Positions 15,825 to 26,300 of a stretch of DNA of 36,960 nucleotides are shown here, piece by piece. A program made the position numbers and the translations under genes. This DNA comes from an uncultured Duncaniella sp. GTDB lineage: Bacteria > Bacteroidota > Bacteroidia > Bacteroidales > Muribaculaceae. The stretch covers positions 1-36,960 of the forward strand of contig CAJUKP010000023.1 in NCBI GenBank assembly GCA_910587165.1, read 5' to 3'. Every line of letters starts with the position of its first letter. The stretch's first letter is position 1. The notes under the pieces were generated by a model, which did not search any database, had not been told where the DNA came from, and was given only the letters and a program-made list of their open reading frames with translations.

Positions 15825-18800
15825 AAAACTCCTTAAAAGGGATGCTGGGGATTGCAGCGATGATGCTTGTGACCCCATTCAGTGCATGGGCCGACATCCA
15901 ATGGCCCTCGGAAGACGGGAAGTATTTCACTCTTCCCAACGAAGCCGACATCAATTTCAACGACTGCGCCATGCGCGACCCCGAGACATCATGGGGCGTA
16001 TTTGAAAACGACGGTGCATCACTCGGCTCCACCGGACCGAACACCAATGTGAGAATCTTCATCAACAACACAGAGGAGCAGGCCTACACATTCTCCATGA
16101 AATCAGGGGCCAACGGCCTCGAGGCAGTGACAAATCTGTCGATGGTCGATGTTGCCGGAGATGTCTACATGGATCATGACTTCGACATACCGAACACCGG
16201 AGGCTGGGGTGCGTCCACCGACCACTCAGCTCCCACCATGGTGATGCCTGCAGGAAAATATTGCCTCACGTTCAGCGTGAAAAGCACCACAGGCAGCTAT
16301 GCCGGCAACTATTACAACTTCCATCTCGCGCCTCTCGGCAAATTCATCGACATTCCCGGCGAGCTGACATGGGAGGACATCGTCTGCACCGGTGGCTGCA
16401 AATGGGAAGGCAACGGCTCCAACATCGGCTATATGCGTCATGGAGTGGGCTTCACCATCAACATGAATGTCAAGGAAGCCGGCGTCTACAATCTCTCATA
16501 CGACGTCACATGGTTTGCCAACAAGACCCATGTTGTGGCCGACGTGATCGACATCGCCACCGGAGAGACCGAATACTCCACCTGGCTCAATGTCACCGGT
16601 TCACACCACTATGACCATCATCTGCTCATGTCGACAGGCCTCAAGCAGGTGAGATTCACCTTCACCAACCCCAATATCGGCACCTCATGGCTCTACAATG
16701 TGCCCATGCCCAAGTTCGAGAAAGTCGGCGAGAAGGTGGCGATCCTCCAGGATTTCATCCCCGAAGGGGTAGAGGCCGGTGAGTTTGAAGGCTACGATTT
16801 CAACGTCAACCTCCCCATCAGCTATGAAAGCAAGGAATTCGTCTTCACCGTCCCCGCGCTCAACGGAACTCTCGACGTGACCGCCAAGGAGGGAGACAAC
16901 GATGTGACAGTCACATCGCTCGGCAACGGACGTTTCTCCATACCCACTCCAGCCCTCGACGGCAGCTCTGTAATCAGAATCAAACTCAATCCTGACGCCG
17001 ATGCAGTGGTTGACCGCACTGAGTTCCTCGTGAGAGTGTTCCACATCGGCGCGATCGACATCAAGAGCCTCGTGATCGACGGCACAGACATGGATGCCGA
17101 CTTCCTCGCGCTGCTCAACCAGAAGGGTGAGAAGGTGGAGCTCAGCTTCCCTGACTATGTGCTGACCACAATTCCCTCGCTCCAGGGCGAATATGTACAC
17201 GGCGACAAGCTCGCCGCCACCGGTGTCCTCGAAAACGGCGCCGTAACCTTCAACTTCAAGGCCGAGACCGGCGGACTTTCCAAAGAGTATGTGCTCTCAT
17301 TCCCCGGCTATCGCCCCTACACCCCCGGAGCCAACGACGAGACCGAAGAGATCAAGTTTGACGGCAACCGCCCCAGCGGAAGCGACTGGACAAACGGAAT
17401 CTATACCATCAGCGCTGTCAACGACGGATACCAGAGCTGGTTCAAGGGTGGCAAGGGTGAGCATCAGCTCTCCATTCCCGCCAACTACGTGGTGAAACAG
17501 CTCATCTTCCGCGACCTCAAGAACAACTATGCAGGCAACATCGCCAACATAACCAACGTCAAGTCGGAGGGCGCCACCGTGATCGCCCCGACCCTGAGCG
17601 GCTTCCAGCACGAGAATGTCAAGCTCGTCAATCTCGTGTATAACTTCGAGAACCACGTGGCAGGCACTCCCGTAAGCTTCACTTTCGAGGGTGGCGGACA
17701 GATGATGTGGTCATTCGAACTCACCGTAGAGAAGCAGGCCCTCACCGGCACCCCGACACTCGAGAGCATCGAGATCGTGGCTCCCGAAGGCACAAACCAC
17801 TTCGTGGCCATCGCTAAATATGACCGCGTGATCAAAAAGGCGAAAGCATCGGTAGACACAATCTCTGTCAACGGCACCGCCGGAGCACCCACTGTCTACT
17901 TCCCCGTCACTGACCTCGACTATTCTACAAAATACACCCTCACCATCGCCGCCGGTGATGTGGAGGATGAGTATGGCAACAAGACCACCGAAGCCGTCAC
18001 GAAAGATATCGAGATCGGAGCCAAGGCCACTGTGGCCAAGACTCTTCCCGTAGTGGTTTCGACAGTCGATGAACTCCGTTCAGCCGCCGCAAACATCAGC
18101 GGCAAGGTTGTGCTTGTGCTCAATGGCGACTACGACCTCGGAGCCGAGGCCCTCGACATCCGTGGCGAAGGCTACTCCGTGGTGGGCCAGAGCAAGGAAG
18201 GCGTGCTCATCCATGGCAAACAGAGCGGAATCTCCAACCCCGTCCTCTCCACCCGTTACAGCACCGACATATATCTGCAGGACATAACTCTCCGCAACGA
18301 CTATGACTGGGATGTCAAGGAGCGTGGCGGTGTAGGCGTGGCTCTCGGCAGCGGAACCCGCGAGATCGCCTACAACGTATCTCTCCAGAGCCAGCAGGAC
18401 ACCCAGGTGACAAACGGCACCGACGGCTACTATGAGAACTGCGACATCTATGGCGCTGTTGACTTCATCTGCGGCGGCGGCAACCAGTTCTACAAGGGAT
18501 GTAATCTCATCATGACCAACCCCGGCCACATCACCGCTCCCTCAACCGGCACCGGCCACCTCTGGGGCTACGTGTTCGAGAGCTGTGTGATCGACGCCTA
18601 CAATGGTTCCTACGCATTTGAGCCCGATTCAAAAGGCAACACCTACAATCTCGGACGCCCCTGGCAGAACGAGCCCCGCGCCTACTTCCTCCGCACACGC
18701 ATGAACCTCAAGCCCAACGACGCCGGATGGGGTTCCATGGGCGATCTCGTGACCCACTTCTATGAATATGGCTCGGTTGATTCAGAAGGCAATCTCATCG

Positions 18801-19312
18801 ACCTGTCAGTGCGCACCAACTCCCCCACCCACAAAGGCGAGCCCTATACCCCCGTGCTCACCGACGAAGAGGCCACAATGTTCACCCTCTCCAATGTGAT
18901 CGGACTCAAGGAAAGCTTCGTTCCCACCGACTACACCCGCCAGCTCTCCGCACCCGAGGCCACCGTGGCTGACGACAGAATCAGCTGGGCGGACATGAGC
19001 GACGCTCTCTATTACGTCATCACATCCGACGGTGCATTCATCGGCGTGACCACCGACGCTCACTTCACTCCCGAAGCCAACGGCACATACCGTGTGCAGG
19101 CAGCCAACGTCAAGGGTGGTCTGAGCCCCATGTCGGCTCCCGTGACCTTCGTCACGACCGGCATCTCCGGCATCAACCCCGACAATGCAGAGGGAAAAGT
19201 AGAATACTTCAACATCCAGGGTCAGCGCGTGCATGAATCCTCCAAGGGTATCCTGATTCGTGTGACAACTGACGCTGAAGGCAACGTCAAGGCCGAGAAG
19301 ATAGTCCGTTGA
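15821..19312 (+). CDS. Large secreted pectin methylesterase (CE8) with carbohydrate-binding-like N-terminal modules
   Basis: CE8 enzymes remove methyl esters from homogalacturonan, exposing it to pectate lyases. The 1163-residue product has a signal peptide (to about residue 25), beta-rich N-terminal modules of unclear family (about 28-640), an SbsA-type Ig-like domain (about 645-740, TLESIEIVAPEGT), the CE8 beta-helix (about 745-1010), a fibronectin-like domain and a C-terminal module ending KAEKIVR. Catalytic residues are all visible: QQDT (Q858/Q859, acid D860), nucleophile D881 in GAVDFICGG, and R946 in LGRPW; the D860-D881 spacing of 21 equals that of Erwinia PemA. It is separated from the SusCD operon by a divergent MFS gene but clearly belongs to the same pectin pathway. 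It has its own promoter. Confidence 0.92.
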   Translation: MKNSLKGMLGIAAMMLVTPFSAWADIQWPSEDGKYFTLPNEADINFNDCAMRDPETSWGVFENDGASLGSTGPNTNVRIFINNTEEQAYTFSMKSGANGLEAVTNLSMVDVAGDVYMDHDFDIPNTGGWGASTDHSAPTMVMPAGKYCLTFSVKSTTGSYAGNYYNFHLAPLGKFIDIPGELTWEDIVCTGGCKWEGNGSNIGYMRHGVGFTINMNVKEAGVYNLSYDVTWFANKTHVVADVIDIATGETEYSTWLNVTGSHHYDHHLLMSTGLKQVRFTFTNPNIGTSWLYNVPMPKFEKVGEKVAILQDFIPEGVEAGEFEGYDFNVNLPISYESKEFVFTVPALNGTLDVTAKEGDNDVTVTSLGNGRFSIPTPALDGSSVIRIKLNPDADAVVDRTEFLVRVFHIGAIDIKSLVIDGTDMDADFLALLNQKGEKVELSFPDYVLTTIPSLQGEYVHGDKLAATGVLENGAVTFNFKAETGGLSKEYVLSFPGYRPYTPGANDETEEIKFDGNRPSGSDWTNGIYTISAVNDGYQSWFKGGKGEHQLSIPANYVVKQLIFRDLKNNYAGNIANITNVKSEGATVIAPTLSGFQHENVKLVNLVYNFENHVAGTPVSFTFEGGGQMMWSFELTVEKQALTGTPTLESIEIVAPEGTNHFVAIAKYDRVIKKAKASVDTISVNGTAGAPTVYFPVTDLDYSTKYTLTIAAGDVEDEYGNKTTEAVTKDIEIGAKATVAKTLPVVVSTVDELRSAAANISGKVVLVLNGDYDLGAEALDIRGEGYSVVGQSKEGVLIHGKQSGISNPVLSTRYSTDIYLQDITLRNDYDWDVKERGGVGVALGSGTREIAYNVSLQSQQDTQVTNGTDGYYENCDIYGAVDFICGGGNQFYKGCNLIMTNPGHITAPSTGTGHLWGYVFESCVIDAYNGSYAFEPDSKGNTYNLGRPWQNEPRAYFLRTRMNLKPNDAGWGSMGDLVTHFYEYGSVDSEGNLIDLSVRTNSPTHKGEPYTPVLTDEEATMFTLSNVIGLKESFVPTDYTRQLSAPEATVADDRISWADMSDALYYVITSDGAFIGVTTDAHFTPEANGTYRVQAANVKGGLSPMSAPVTFVTTGISGINPDNAEGKVEYFNIQGQRVHESSKGILIRVTTDAEGNVKAEKIVR

Positions 19313-19340
19313 CGACTGTCTGAACGACACATATAGAACT

Positions 19341-19397
19341 GAAGGTACATGATCGCGGCAGCCGGCGCTGCTGAAATCATGTACCTTCCTTTTTTAT
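19341..19397 (+). terminator. Terminator after the pectin methylesterase gene
   Basis: GAAGGTACATGAT (19341-19353) pairs perfectly with ATCATGTACCTTC (19376-19388), the loop containing a further GC-rich stem (CGGCAGCCGGCGCTGC). It is followed by CTTTTTTATATT. It sits 30 bases from the end of the convergent MFS gene and may also serve it, though the T-tract on that side is poor. Confidence 0.88.
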
Positions 19398-19417
19398 ATT
19401 CCTTTCTTTATATGTGA

Positions 19418-20671
19418 TCACTTGTCCCCGAGGTCGGGAGCGAGCCGGCTTGATTCCGACGAACAGATGAACACAATGATGCCGAGCGCTATATATGTCA
19501 CAGCCGTCGAGTGAAGCACATCACCGAGTCCGACCATGGGAGACACCACCGCACCCACCACATAACCGGCCACACCGAGCACCGACGATGCCTCGCCGGC
19601 CTGGGCCCTCCCCTCGTTCATGGCAAGAGTGTTGGTGGTGGAGAATATGAGTCCGAGAGCGAAAAGCATCACAACCATCGCCCCCTCGAAAGCCCATATA
19701 CTGTGGATGGTGTAGAGAGCCGTGGCCTGGGCCGCGACACCGGCCATAAGGATCCACGCACCCGTGCGTGCCGCCCGCTTGAGCGGATGAAACCGCAGGG
19801 CCAACATGGAGCCGGCGGCGACGAAAAGAGCATTGAAACCTATGACAAGACCATAGACAGTCTGTGACAACCCATAGTGGGTCTGCAACACGAATGGTGA
19901 CGACGAGATGTAGGCGAAGAGCATACCGAGTGCCGTTCCCTTGTAGCAGACATGGATCATGAACTTGCGGTTGAGAAGAAGTGTCCTGTAACCTTTCACC
20001 GAATCGAGCCACGTCCCCTTGAACCTCGCGGCCGGGGCGAGCGACTCCTTCATCCCGGGCGAGAGCAGAAGCACTATGGCCGCGAACGCAGCGAGCACCA
20101 CAAACACACCCCGCCACCCGAATGCATCGGCGGTCACACCGCCTATCACAGGTGCCGAAGCCGGCGCTATACCGTTTATAGCCCCGATAAGTGCCATCAG
20201 TTTGGCAAGCGGACGCCCGGAATAGATGTCGGCCGGGATGGTGCGGGCAAGGAAATAGCCACCCGCGGCCCCTATCCCCTGGAATAGACGACACCCGTTG
20301 AAGAAGTATATGGAGGGGGAGAACACACTCGCCACCGCCGCCACGATGAACAGCGTCACGGCCCCGACAAGCACCGGCTTGCGCCCGTAGCGGTCACTCA
20401 CCGGCCCGAGCACAAGCTGGCCGAGGGCCAGTCCGATCATACCCATGGTAAGACCCATCTGGCCGGTGGTCACCGTGCAGCCGAAAAACCGGCACATGGC
20501 CGGAAGCGCCGGTGAATACATATCGTTGACAAACGATCCGAGGGCACTCAGAATCACAAGATAGCTCACAAGAAACCAGTAGTAGCCCTTGTCGGAAGCA
20601 AGCTTGCGGGAGAGTTCCGATTCCTGAGCCGGAGAGGATGGTGAGGGTGAAGGTGTCATAATTACATTCAT
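19418..20671 (-). CDS. MFS transporter, Bcr/CflA drug-efflux type
   Basis: This major-facilitator antiporter is of the family that exports drugs or small metabolites across the inner membrane by proton exchange. From the ATG at 20671 it has 417 residues with about twelve hydrophobic segments. Family signatures are FVNDMYSPALPAM in the first periplasmic loop, GQLVLGPVSDRYGRKPVLVGA between helices 2 and 3, and GGYFLARTIPADIY in helix 5. A further ATG at 20659 (MTPSPSPSSPA) is an equally possible start; a longer TTG-initiated form from 20725 looks unlikely. It is the only minus-strand gene in the pectin region, divergent from the SusCD operon. Its substrate is unknown. It lacks motifs of the ExuT-type uronate importers, so assigning it to pectin products would be a guess. 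Confidence 0.88.
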   Translation of the reverse strand: MNVIMTPSPSPSSPAQESELSRKLASDKGYYWFLVSYLVILSALGSFVNDMYSPALPAMCRFFGCTVTTGQMGLTMGMIGLALGQLVLGPVSDRYGRKPVLVGAVTLFIVAAVASVFSPSIYFFNGCRLFQGIGAAGGYFLARTIPADIYSGRPLAKLMALIGAINGIAPASAPVIGGVTADAFGWRGVFVVLAAFAAIVLLLSPGMKESLAPAARFKGTWLDSVKGYRTLLLNRKFMIHVCYKGTALGMLFAYISSSPFVLQTHYGLSQTVYGLVIGFNALFVAAGSMLALRFHPLKRAARTGAWILMAGVAAQATALYTIHSIWAFEGAMVVMLFALGLIFSTTNTLAMNEGRAQAGEASSVLGVAGYVVGAVVSPMVGLGDVLHSTAVTYIALGIIVFICSSESSRLAPDLGDK

Positions 20672-20773
20672 TACATTTCCAAACAATAATCTAACGTCAC
20701 GGGCACCCGGATCGTTCACCTCCAAACAATATGAAACTTATGTTTATGTTCATACTTATTTGTCAAATTATTG

Positions 20774-20803
20774 TTTGTTATTGTGAAAAAATCATTATCT
20801 TTG
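20774..20803 (+). promoter_or_regulatory. Promoter of the SusCD-containing pectin operon
   Basis: TTTG (20774-20777), an 18-base spacer and TATCTTTG (20796-20803) make one of the best Bacteroidota -33/-7 matches in the window. Transcription would start near 20810, giving a leader of about 125 bases. The leader contains two weak stems: GGGAATA/TACTCCC with one mismatch near 20815-20830, and GTCTT (20877-20881) with AAGAC (20888-20892), extendable by GCG/CGC across an internal loop. Confidence 0.7.
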
Positions 20804-20933
20804 CGGTGTTAATGGGAATACTGTACTCCCGCTAATCGTTGAATCGCTATCAGAGAACATTAATCGACATTGCGTAGTCTTGACAATAAGACATCGCGGT
20901 TAAACCAAAACATACACACCTTAAATCACTAAG

Positions 20934-21821
20934 ATGAACTATAGCAAACTGTTTGGTATCATCCTCTTAGCTATCCTTGCTCTTCCCCTGTCGGCAGCCG
21001 TTCCTGCCGGCACGCATCGCTATAAAGTAGCAGCCTGCGACTGGATGATGCTCAAGCGTCAGAAGCTCGGGGAGTTCGATCTTTCCCGCCGGATAGGAGC
21101 CGACGGTGTCGAGATGGACATGGGCGGCCTTGGCAAACGCGACACTTTTGACAACAAGCTCCGCCAGCCCCACTTCCGCAAACTTTTCCGCGAGACAGCC
21201 GACAGCCTCGGCATAGAGGTGCCCTCCGTAGCCATGTCCGGCTTCTTCGGACAATCGTTCATCGGCAAACCCACATGGTCGGCACTCATTGACGACTGCC
21301 TCTCCACCATGGATGTCATGGGAGCCAAAGTGGCGTTCCTCCCTCTCGGCGGCATCAGCGAAGACTGGACCGTGAAAGGCCCCGCCCGCTCCGAGCTCGT
21401 GCGCCGTCTGCACGAATCGGGTGAGAAAGCCGTGGCACAGGGCAAAGTGATAGGCATACGCGTACCGCTTCCCGCCAAGGAAGCCAGGAAACTGCTCAAG
21501 GAGGTCAACTCAAAGGGTGTGAAGATCTACTTCAACCTTCAGGACGCTCTCGATGCAGGACGCGACCCCGTGAAAGAGCTCAAGACACTCGGAAAAGACA
21601 ACATCTGCCAGATACATCTCAGCAACACCGACGGCTTCAACCTCCGCGAGGATCCCGAGGTGGATCTCCCCGCCATCAAGGCCACCCTCGACAAGATGGG
21701 ATGGAGCGGATGGCTTGTGGTGGAGCGCTCACGCGACAAGAACCACGTGCGCGACACCAAGCGCAACTTCGGCAACAACGTCGCATACATCAAAGAGGTG
21801 TTCCGCAACGAGACAAAATAA
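20934..21821 (+). CDS. Secreted sugar-phosphate-isomerase/AP-endonuclease-2-type TIM-barrel protein
   Basis: The 295-residue product has a signal peptide (MNYSKLFGIILLAILALPLSAA) and the xylose-isomerase-like TIM-barrel pattern: RIGADGVEMDMGGLG, ETADSLGIEVPSVAM, AKVAFLPLG, AVAQGKVIGIRVPL, CQIHLSNTDG, LDKMGWSGWLVVERSRD. Relatives isomerise or epimerise sugars using a divalent metal held by Glu, Asp, His and Glu. The late His (CQIHLSN) and final Glu (LVVERSRD) are present, but the central Glu strand reads IGIRVPL, without the expected Glu, so activity may be altered or lost. It is the first gene of the operon, followed after 49 bases by the DUF5123-type lipoprotein gene. A periplasmic role on pectin-derived sugars is inference. 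Confidence 0.75.
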   Translation: MNYSKLFGIILLAILALPLSAAVPAGTHRYKVAACDWMMLKRQKLGEFDLSRRIGADGVEMDMGGLGKRDTFDNKLRQPHFRKLFRETADSLGIEVPSVAMSGFFGQSFIGKPTWSALIDDCLSTMDVMGAKVAFLPLGGISEDWTVKGPARSELVRRLHESGEKAVAQGKVIGIRVPLPAKEARKLLKEVNSKGVKIYFNLQDALDAGRDPVKELKTLGKDNICQIHLSNTDGFNLREDPEVDLPAIKATLDKMGWSGWLVVERSRDKNHVRDTKRNFGNNVAYIKEVFRNETK

Positions 21822-21870
21822 GAAATAACAATAAACTAAATACTAATCTTAAACCCACCAATCAAGAACC

Positions 21871-23352
21871 ATGAACTACAGAATCAAATGGCTCGGCAGC
21901 GCTTGCTGCGTCACCATGATGCTGGGGCTCGCGTCGTGTGCCGAAGGCTTCGACGACAACGAGCGTTTCAGTCAGGGTGCAGGTGTCAAAAACACTCAGC
22001 TGGAAGCTCCGCAGCTTGAGGAGAAGAACCTCAAGGTTCAGATCAATTCCGACGGTTCGGAAAGCGTCGATGTTTCCTGGCCCGTTATCTACGGCGCGGG
22101 AGGCTATCTCGCCAACGTGTCTATCGTCGATAATCCCGAGGAACCCATCAAGATTGTCAACGACAGCACCATCGACGGCTGCCACTTCTCATTCCCCCGT
22201 CTGGCCGACACAAAGTATGAGATCACTGTCAGCACTCTCGGCAATGAGAAACTCAACAACAAACCCTCCACCGGCGCATCCATGATCGCCTACAGCACAT
22301 GGGCTCCCGCCACCACCATTCCCGCAGGTGTGGAGATCTCCGAATTCATCGCCCAGAGCATCGACGAAACCACAACCGGCGAGGTTGCTTTCGAGCTCGT
22401 GGCCGGAGAAACCTATGAACTCACCGGAGTGGCTGACTGCAAGCTCGCCAACGTCACCGTGCGCGGCAGCAAGTTCAACCGCCCCCTCATCGTCATCTCA
22501 GGCGAGGGTAAGTTTGTCACTCAGGCAGGCTTTACCATCAAGAACGTCAACGTTGATATGTCTGACGCTCCCAAGCAGGCTCTTATCTGCATGAGCGACA
22601 CTCCCGATGAGCGCTTCAACGTCAAGAACACCAATCCTCTCTCGACAAGAACAGGATATGTATGCCCCGGTGCTATCGTGTATGAGTCCTGCAACTTCCG
22701 CAATATCCCGAGCCGCATCTTCATGGGCGGTACCGCCGGATGGGCTCTCAGCAACTTCCGTATCGAGGATTGCGTGATGCAGATCAACAAACAGGATGAG
22801 AAAGCATTCATCTCTCTTGACGATTCATGGTCCGGACTCGAGAGCATCAAGCTGATGATCCTCAGGACATCGACCTTCTACAACATCTCATCCGTCTCCA
22901 AGGCCTACTTCTTCCGTGTAGGTTCACGTGCAAAAATCGAAGACGCATTCGGACCCGGTGCAACCATGGTGCACAACATTGACAGATGTACTTTCTACAA
23001 GACATTCTCTTCAAGACACTGGGCCAACAACCTCATGAGCCCGCAGGTTACCCTCAACAGCAGCATCCTTTATGACATCTCACGTCCCGACAAATGGTTC
23101 CTCGGCCAGTCAGGCAGTAAAGTCACATCAGACAAAAACAACGTGGCATGGCTTGGCGGCGACGATGACGGTGCTACACAGCCCATGCGCAACGAGATGA
23201 AGGAAATCTCCGTAGCTGTAGAGGATCCCAACTTCAAAGGCCCGGTTGACCAGATGTTCAATCTCGACCTTCCCCTCGGTGGCGTAAGCTTCGATCCGCA
23301 GCTCCAGATCTGCCATCAGAACCAGATCGGCGATCCCCGCTGGCTTGAATAA
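21871..23352 (+). CDS. DUF4957/DUF5123-type beta-helix surface lipoprotein
   Basis: A 493-residue lipoprotein: the signal ends LGLASC with lipidated C23. A fibronectin-III-like domain (about 45-135, with VDVSWPVIYGAGGYLANVSIV and TKYEITVSTLG) is followed by a right-handed beta-helix (about 150-430), with rungs such as NVTVRGSKFNRPLIVISGEGKF, IVYESCNFRNIP and TFYNISSVSKAYFFRVGS. The C-terminus (VEDPNFKGPVDQMFNLDLP ... GDPRWLE) is typical of the DUF5123 end. Relatives are encoded beside SusC/SusD in pectin loci and are thought to bind or cleave galacturonans; I see no lyase catalytic set, so binding is as likely as catalysis. It precedes susC by 23 bases, where most loci place such genes after susD. 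Confidence 0.78.
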   Translation: MNYRIKWLGSACCVTMMLGLASCAEGFDDNERFSQGAGVKNTQLEAPQLEEKNLKVQINSDGSESVDVSWPVIYGAGGYLANVSIVDNPEEPIKIVNDSTIDGCHFSFPRLADTKYEITVSTLGNEKLNNKPSTGASMIAYSTWAPATTIPAGVEISEFIAQSIDETTTGEVAFELVAGETYELTGVADCKLANVTVRGSKFNRPLIVISGEGKFVTQAGFTIKNVNVDMSDAPKQALICMSDTPDERFNVKNTNPLSTRTGYVCPGAIVYESCNFRNIPSRIFMGGTAGWALSNFRIEDCVMQINKQDEKAFISLDDSWSGLESIKLMILRTSTFYNISSVSKAYFFRVGSRAKIEDAFGPGATMVHNIDRCTFYKTFSSRHWANNLMSPQVTLNSSILYDISRPDKWFLGQSGSKVTSDKNNVAWLGGDDDGATQPMRNEMKEISVAVEDPNFKGPVDQMFNLDLPLGGVSFDPQLQICHQNQIGDPRWLE

Positions 23353-23375
23353 TACACCTTAAAATCAAAGCTAAA

Positions 23376-26300
23376 ATGAAACACAGCATAGCAAAAATAA
23401 GCCTCGTCCTGCTGGCGCTTCTGATGGCTGTCCCCACATTCGCTCAGGACATCCTCTATCAGGCGCAGGTTGTCGACACACAGGACGAACCTATGATCGG
23501 TGCCACCGTGCGTGTGCCCGACACCCAGAATGTTACCATCACCGACATTGACGGTAACTTCTCCATCAAAGTTCCCAAAGGGAAGAGTGTAGAGGTCAGC
23601 TACATCGGCTACGTCCCCTACACCATCACCGATTTCAACATCAAGAAGATCGTCCTCAAGGAAGATTCCGAGACTCTTGACGAGGTCGTGGTCGTAGGTT
23701 ACGGCACTCAGAAGAAGGCCCACCTCACCGGCGCTATCGCCACTGTCCCCATGGACGAGATCAAGGACCTTGCCGACGGCAACCTCGCCTCATCGCTCAG
23801 CGGTCTTGTGAACGGCCTCAGCGTTGTCGGCGGTGAGTCAAAGCCCGGTGACGCAGCATCTGTCTACGTCCGCGGTGTACGCTCCCTCGGCGATGTCGGC
23901 TCACAGGTTCAGCAGCCCCTCTTCGTGATCGACGGCGTGGTCTACAACAACGACGTGAAAGTGGGCAACTCCTACACCAACCCCGGTGCCGAGGCCTTCA
24001 ACAACCTCGACCCCAATGATGTGGAGAGCATCACCGTCCTCAAGGACGCATCCGCTGCCGTCTACGGTTCACGTGCCGCCAACGGTGTAATCCTCGTGAC
24101 CACCAAGCGTGGTAAAGTCGGCGAGCCCGTCATCAGCTATAGCGGCACCTTCGGTTTCACCGACGCCGTGTCGACCCCCAAGATGCTCAACTCCTACCAG
24201 TATGGCCGTCTCTACAACGCCATCGCCGGTGCCGACCCCACCAACACCACCCTCAACCGCCGCACCGACCTCTTCCAGGCCGACGAGCTCGAGGCCATGC
24301 GCCATCTCAACTTCACTCCCCTTGAAGACAACTGGAAAACCGGTTTCACCCAGAAGCACAGCGTGGGTGTGAGCGGCGCCACCGAGAAGGCCAACTACTA
24401 TGCCAACATCGGCTACTTCGACCAGGACGGTAACCTCGGACGCCTTGACTACAGCCGTTGGAACTACCGTGCAGGCGTCGACGTGACCCTCAAGAAATGG
24501 GTTAAAGCCAACCTCCAGATTTCAGGTGACTACGGTGACAAGAACCGTCCCCTCGTGAAGGTGGGTGGTTCGAGCGACGACAAGATGTACAATCTTCTCC
24601 TTACCCGCCCCGGCTATATTCCCGAGTCAGTAGGCGGATATCCCATCGCAGCCTATGGCCCCACCAACGCCAGCGCAAACCAGGACCAGAACTACAACTT
24701 CTCCGTTCTTGACAAGTCAGGTGACTACAACCAGAACAGAAGCTCCAACATCTCTATCAACACAGGTGTATCTCTCGACTTCGGCTTCATCCCCGCCCTC
24801 CAGGGTCTCCAGGCCAAGTTCAACTACTCCAAGAACATCAGCACCAACAAGAACAACCAGTATGGTTCGGAGTACAACCTCTACTACATGAGCGAGCGCT
24901 CCGGTTCAGGTAACCACCTCTACACCCCCATCGCAGGTGAGGAAGATGCATGGAACAGCCTCATGGTTCCCAGCAACTTCATCCTCGTCGGTGGTAAGCC
25001 CATCCCCAACGGCCAGGAGGGCGGCTTCCTCAGCCGTACCATGAGCCGCTCCGACTCATATCAGATGAACCTCACCCTCACCTACAACCGTGACTTCAAC
25101 GACCACTCCGTAGGCGGTCTCTTCTCTATCGAAAAGAGCGAGTTCGAATCTGAATATCTCGAAGGTATGGTGACCTATCCCTACGAGTTCACCACCCACC
25201 AGTCCAACTCCGTAAGCCAGCAGAGTAAGGCCACCACAGTGTTCACCCGCTCGGTAGCCGGTAGCCTCTCCTACATCTTCCGTGGCAACTACGCCTACGC
25301 CAACAAGTATCTTCTCGAGTTCCTTCTCCGTATCGACTCCTCCACCAAGTTCGCTCCCGAGAACTACTGGGGTACCTTCCCCTCCGTATCACTCGGTTGG
25401 GTTATCTCCGAAGAAGATTGGTTCAAGAACAACGTGACCTGGGTTGACTTCCTCAAGATCCGTGCATCCTACGGTCTCACCGGCCGTGACAACACCACCG
25501 CATGGCAGTGGATGCAGACCTACGGAACCGACCTCGACAAGGGCCCCGTGTTCGGTACAGGCAACGGCATCCAGGCCGGCTCAAACATCAAGATGAACGA
25601 AAAGTCAGCTGTCAACCGCGACGCCCACTGGGACAAGAGCCACAAGTTCAACGCCGGTATCGACTTCAACGTGCTCCACAGCCGCCTCACATTCGGCATC
25701 GACGGATACTACACCTGGGACCGCGAGATGCTTCTCCCCTTCTCAGCCTCCGTTCCCGGAACTGTCGGCATCATGTCAGCTCCCATGAACTACGGCAAGA
25801 TGAACCAGTATGGTGTCGAGCTCTCCGCCACATGGCGTGACAAGATCGGCAAGGACTTCAGCTACCGCATCGGTCTCAACACCGGTCTCTCCGACAACAA
25901 GGTGCTCCTCATGGACTGGGAGACAGACTACATCTACCGCCAGATCACCAAGGGCCACCGCTCAGACGTCGGCACATGGGGTATGCAGTGCCTCGGTATG
26001 TTCCGCTCCTTCCAGGAGATCGACGAGTACTTCGCCAAGTACAACATCACCTCCTATATGGGCAAGACCAAAGACCAGGTGCGTCCCGGTATGCTCATCT
26101 ACAAGGATGTCCGCGGTCCCCAGCTCCCCGACGGCACATACGCAGCTCCCGACGGCGTGGTTGACGCGAACAACGACCAGGTTCAGCTCTCCAACCGCTC
26201 GAACCCCTACGGCGTGACCCTCAACCTCAGCGCTACCTACAAGAACGTATCGCTCACCGCACAGCTCAGCGCAAACTGGGGCGGCTACACCACAGTGCCC

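Noticed and set aside
20672..20725. Upstream TTG start extending the MFS protein by 18 residues
   Set aside because: The extension is charged and not a membrane or signal segment; two ATG codons lie at 20671 and 20659, closer to the first conserved helix.
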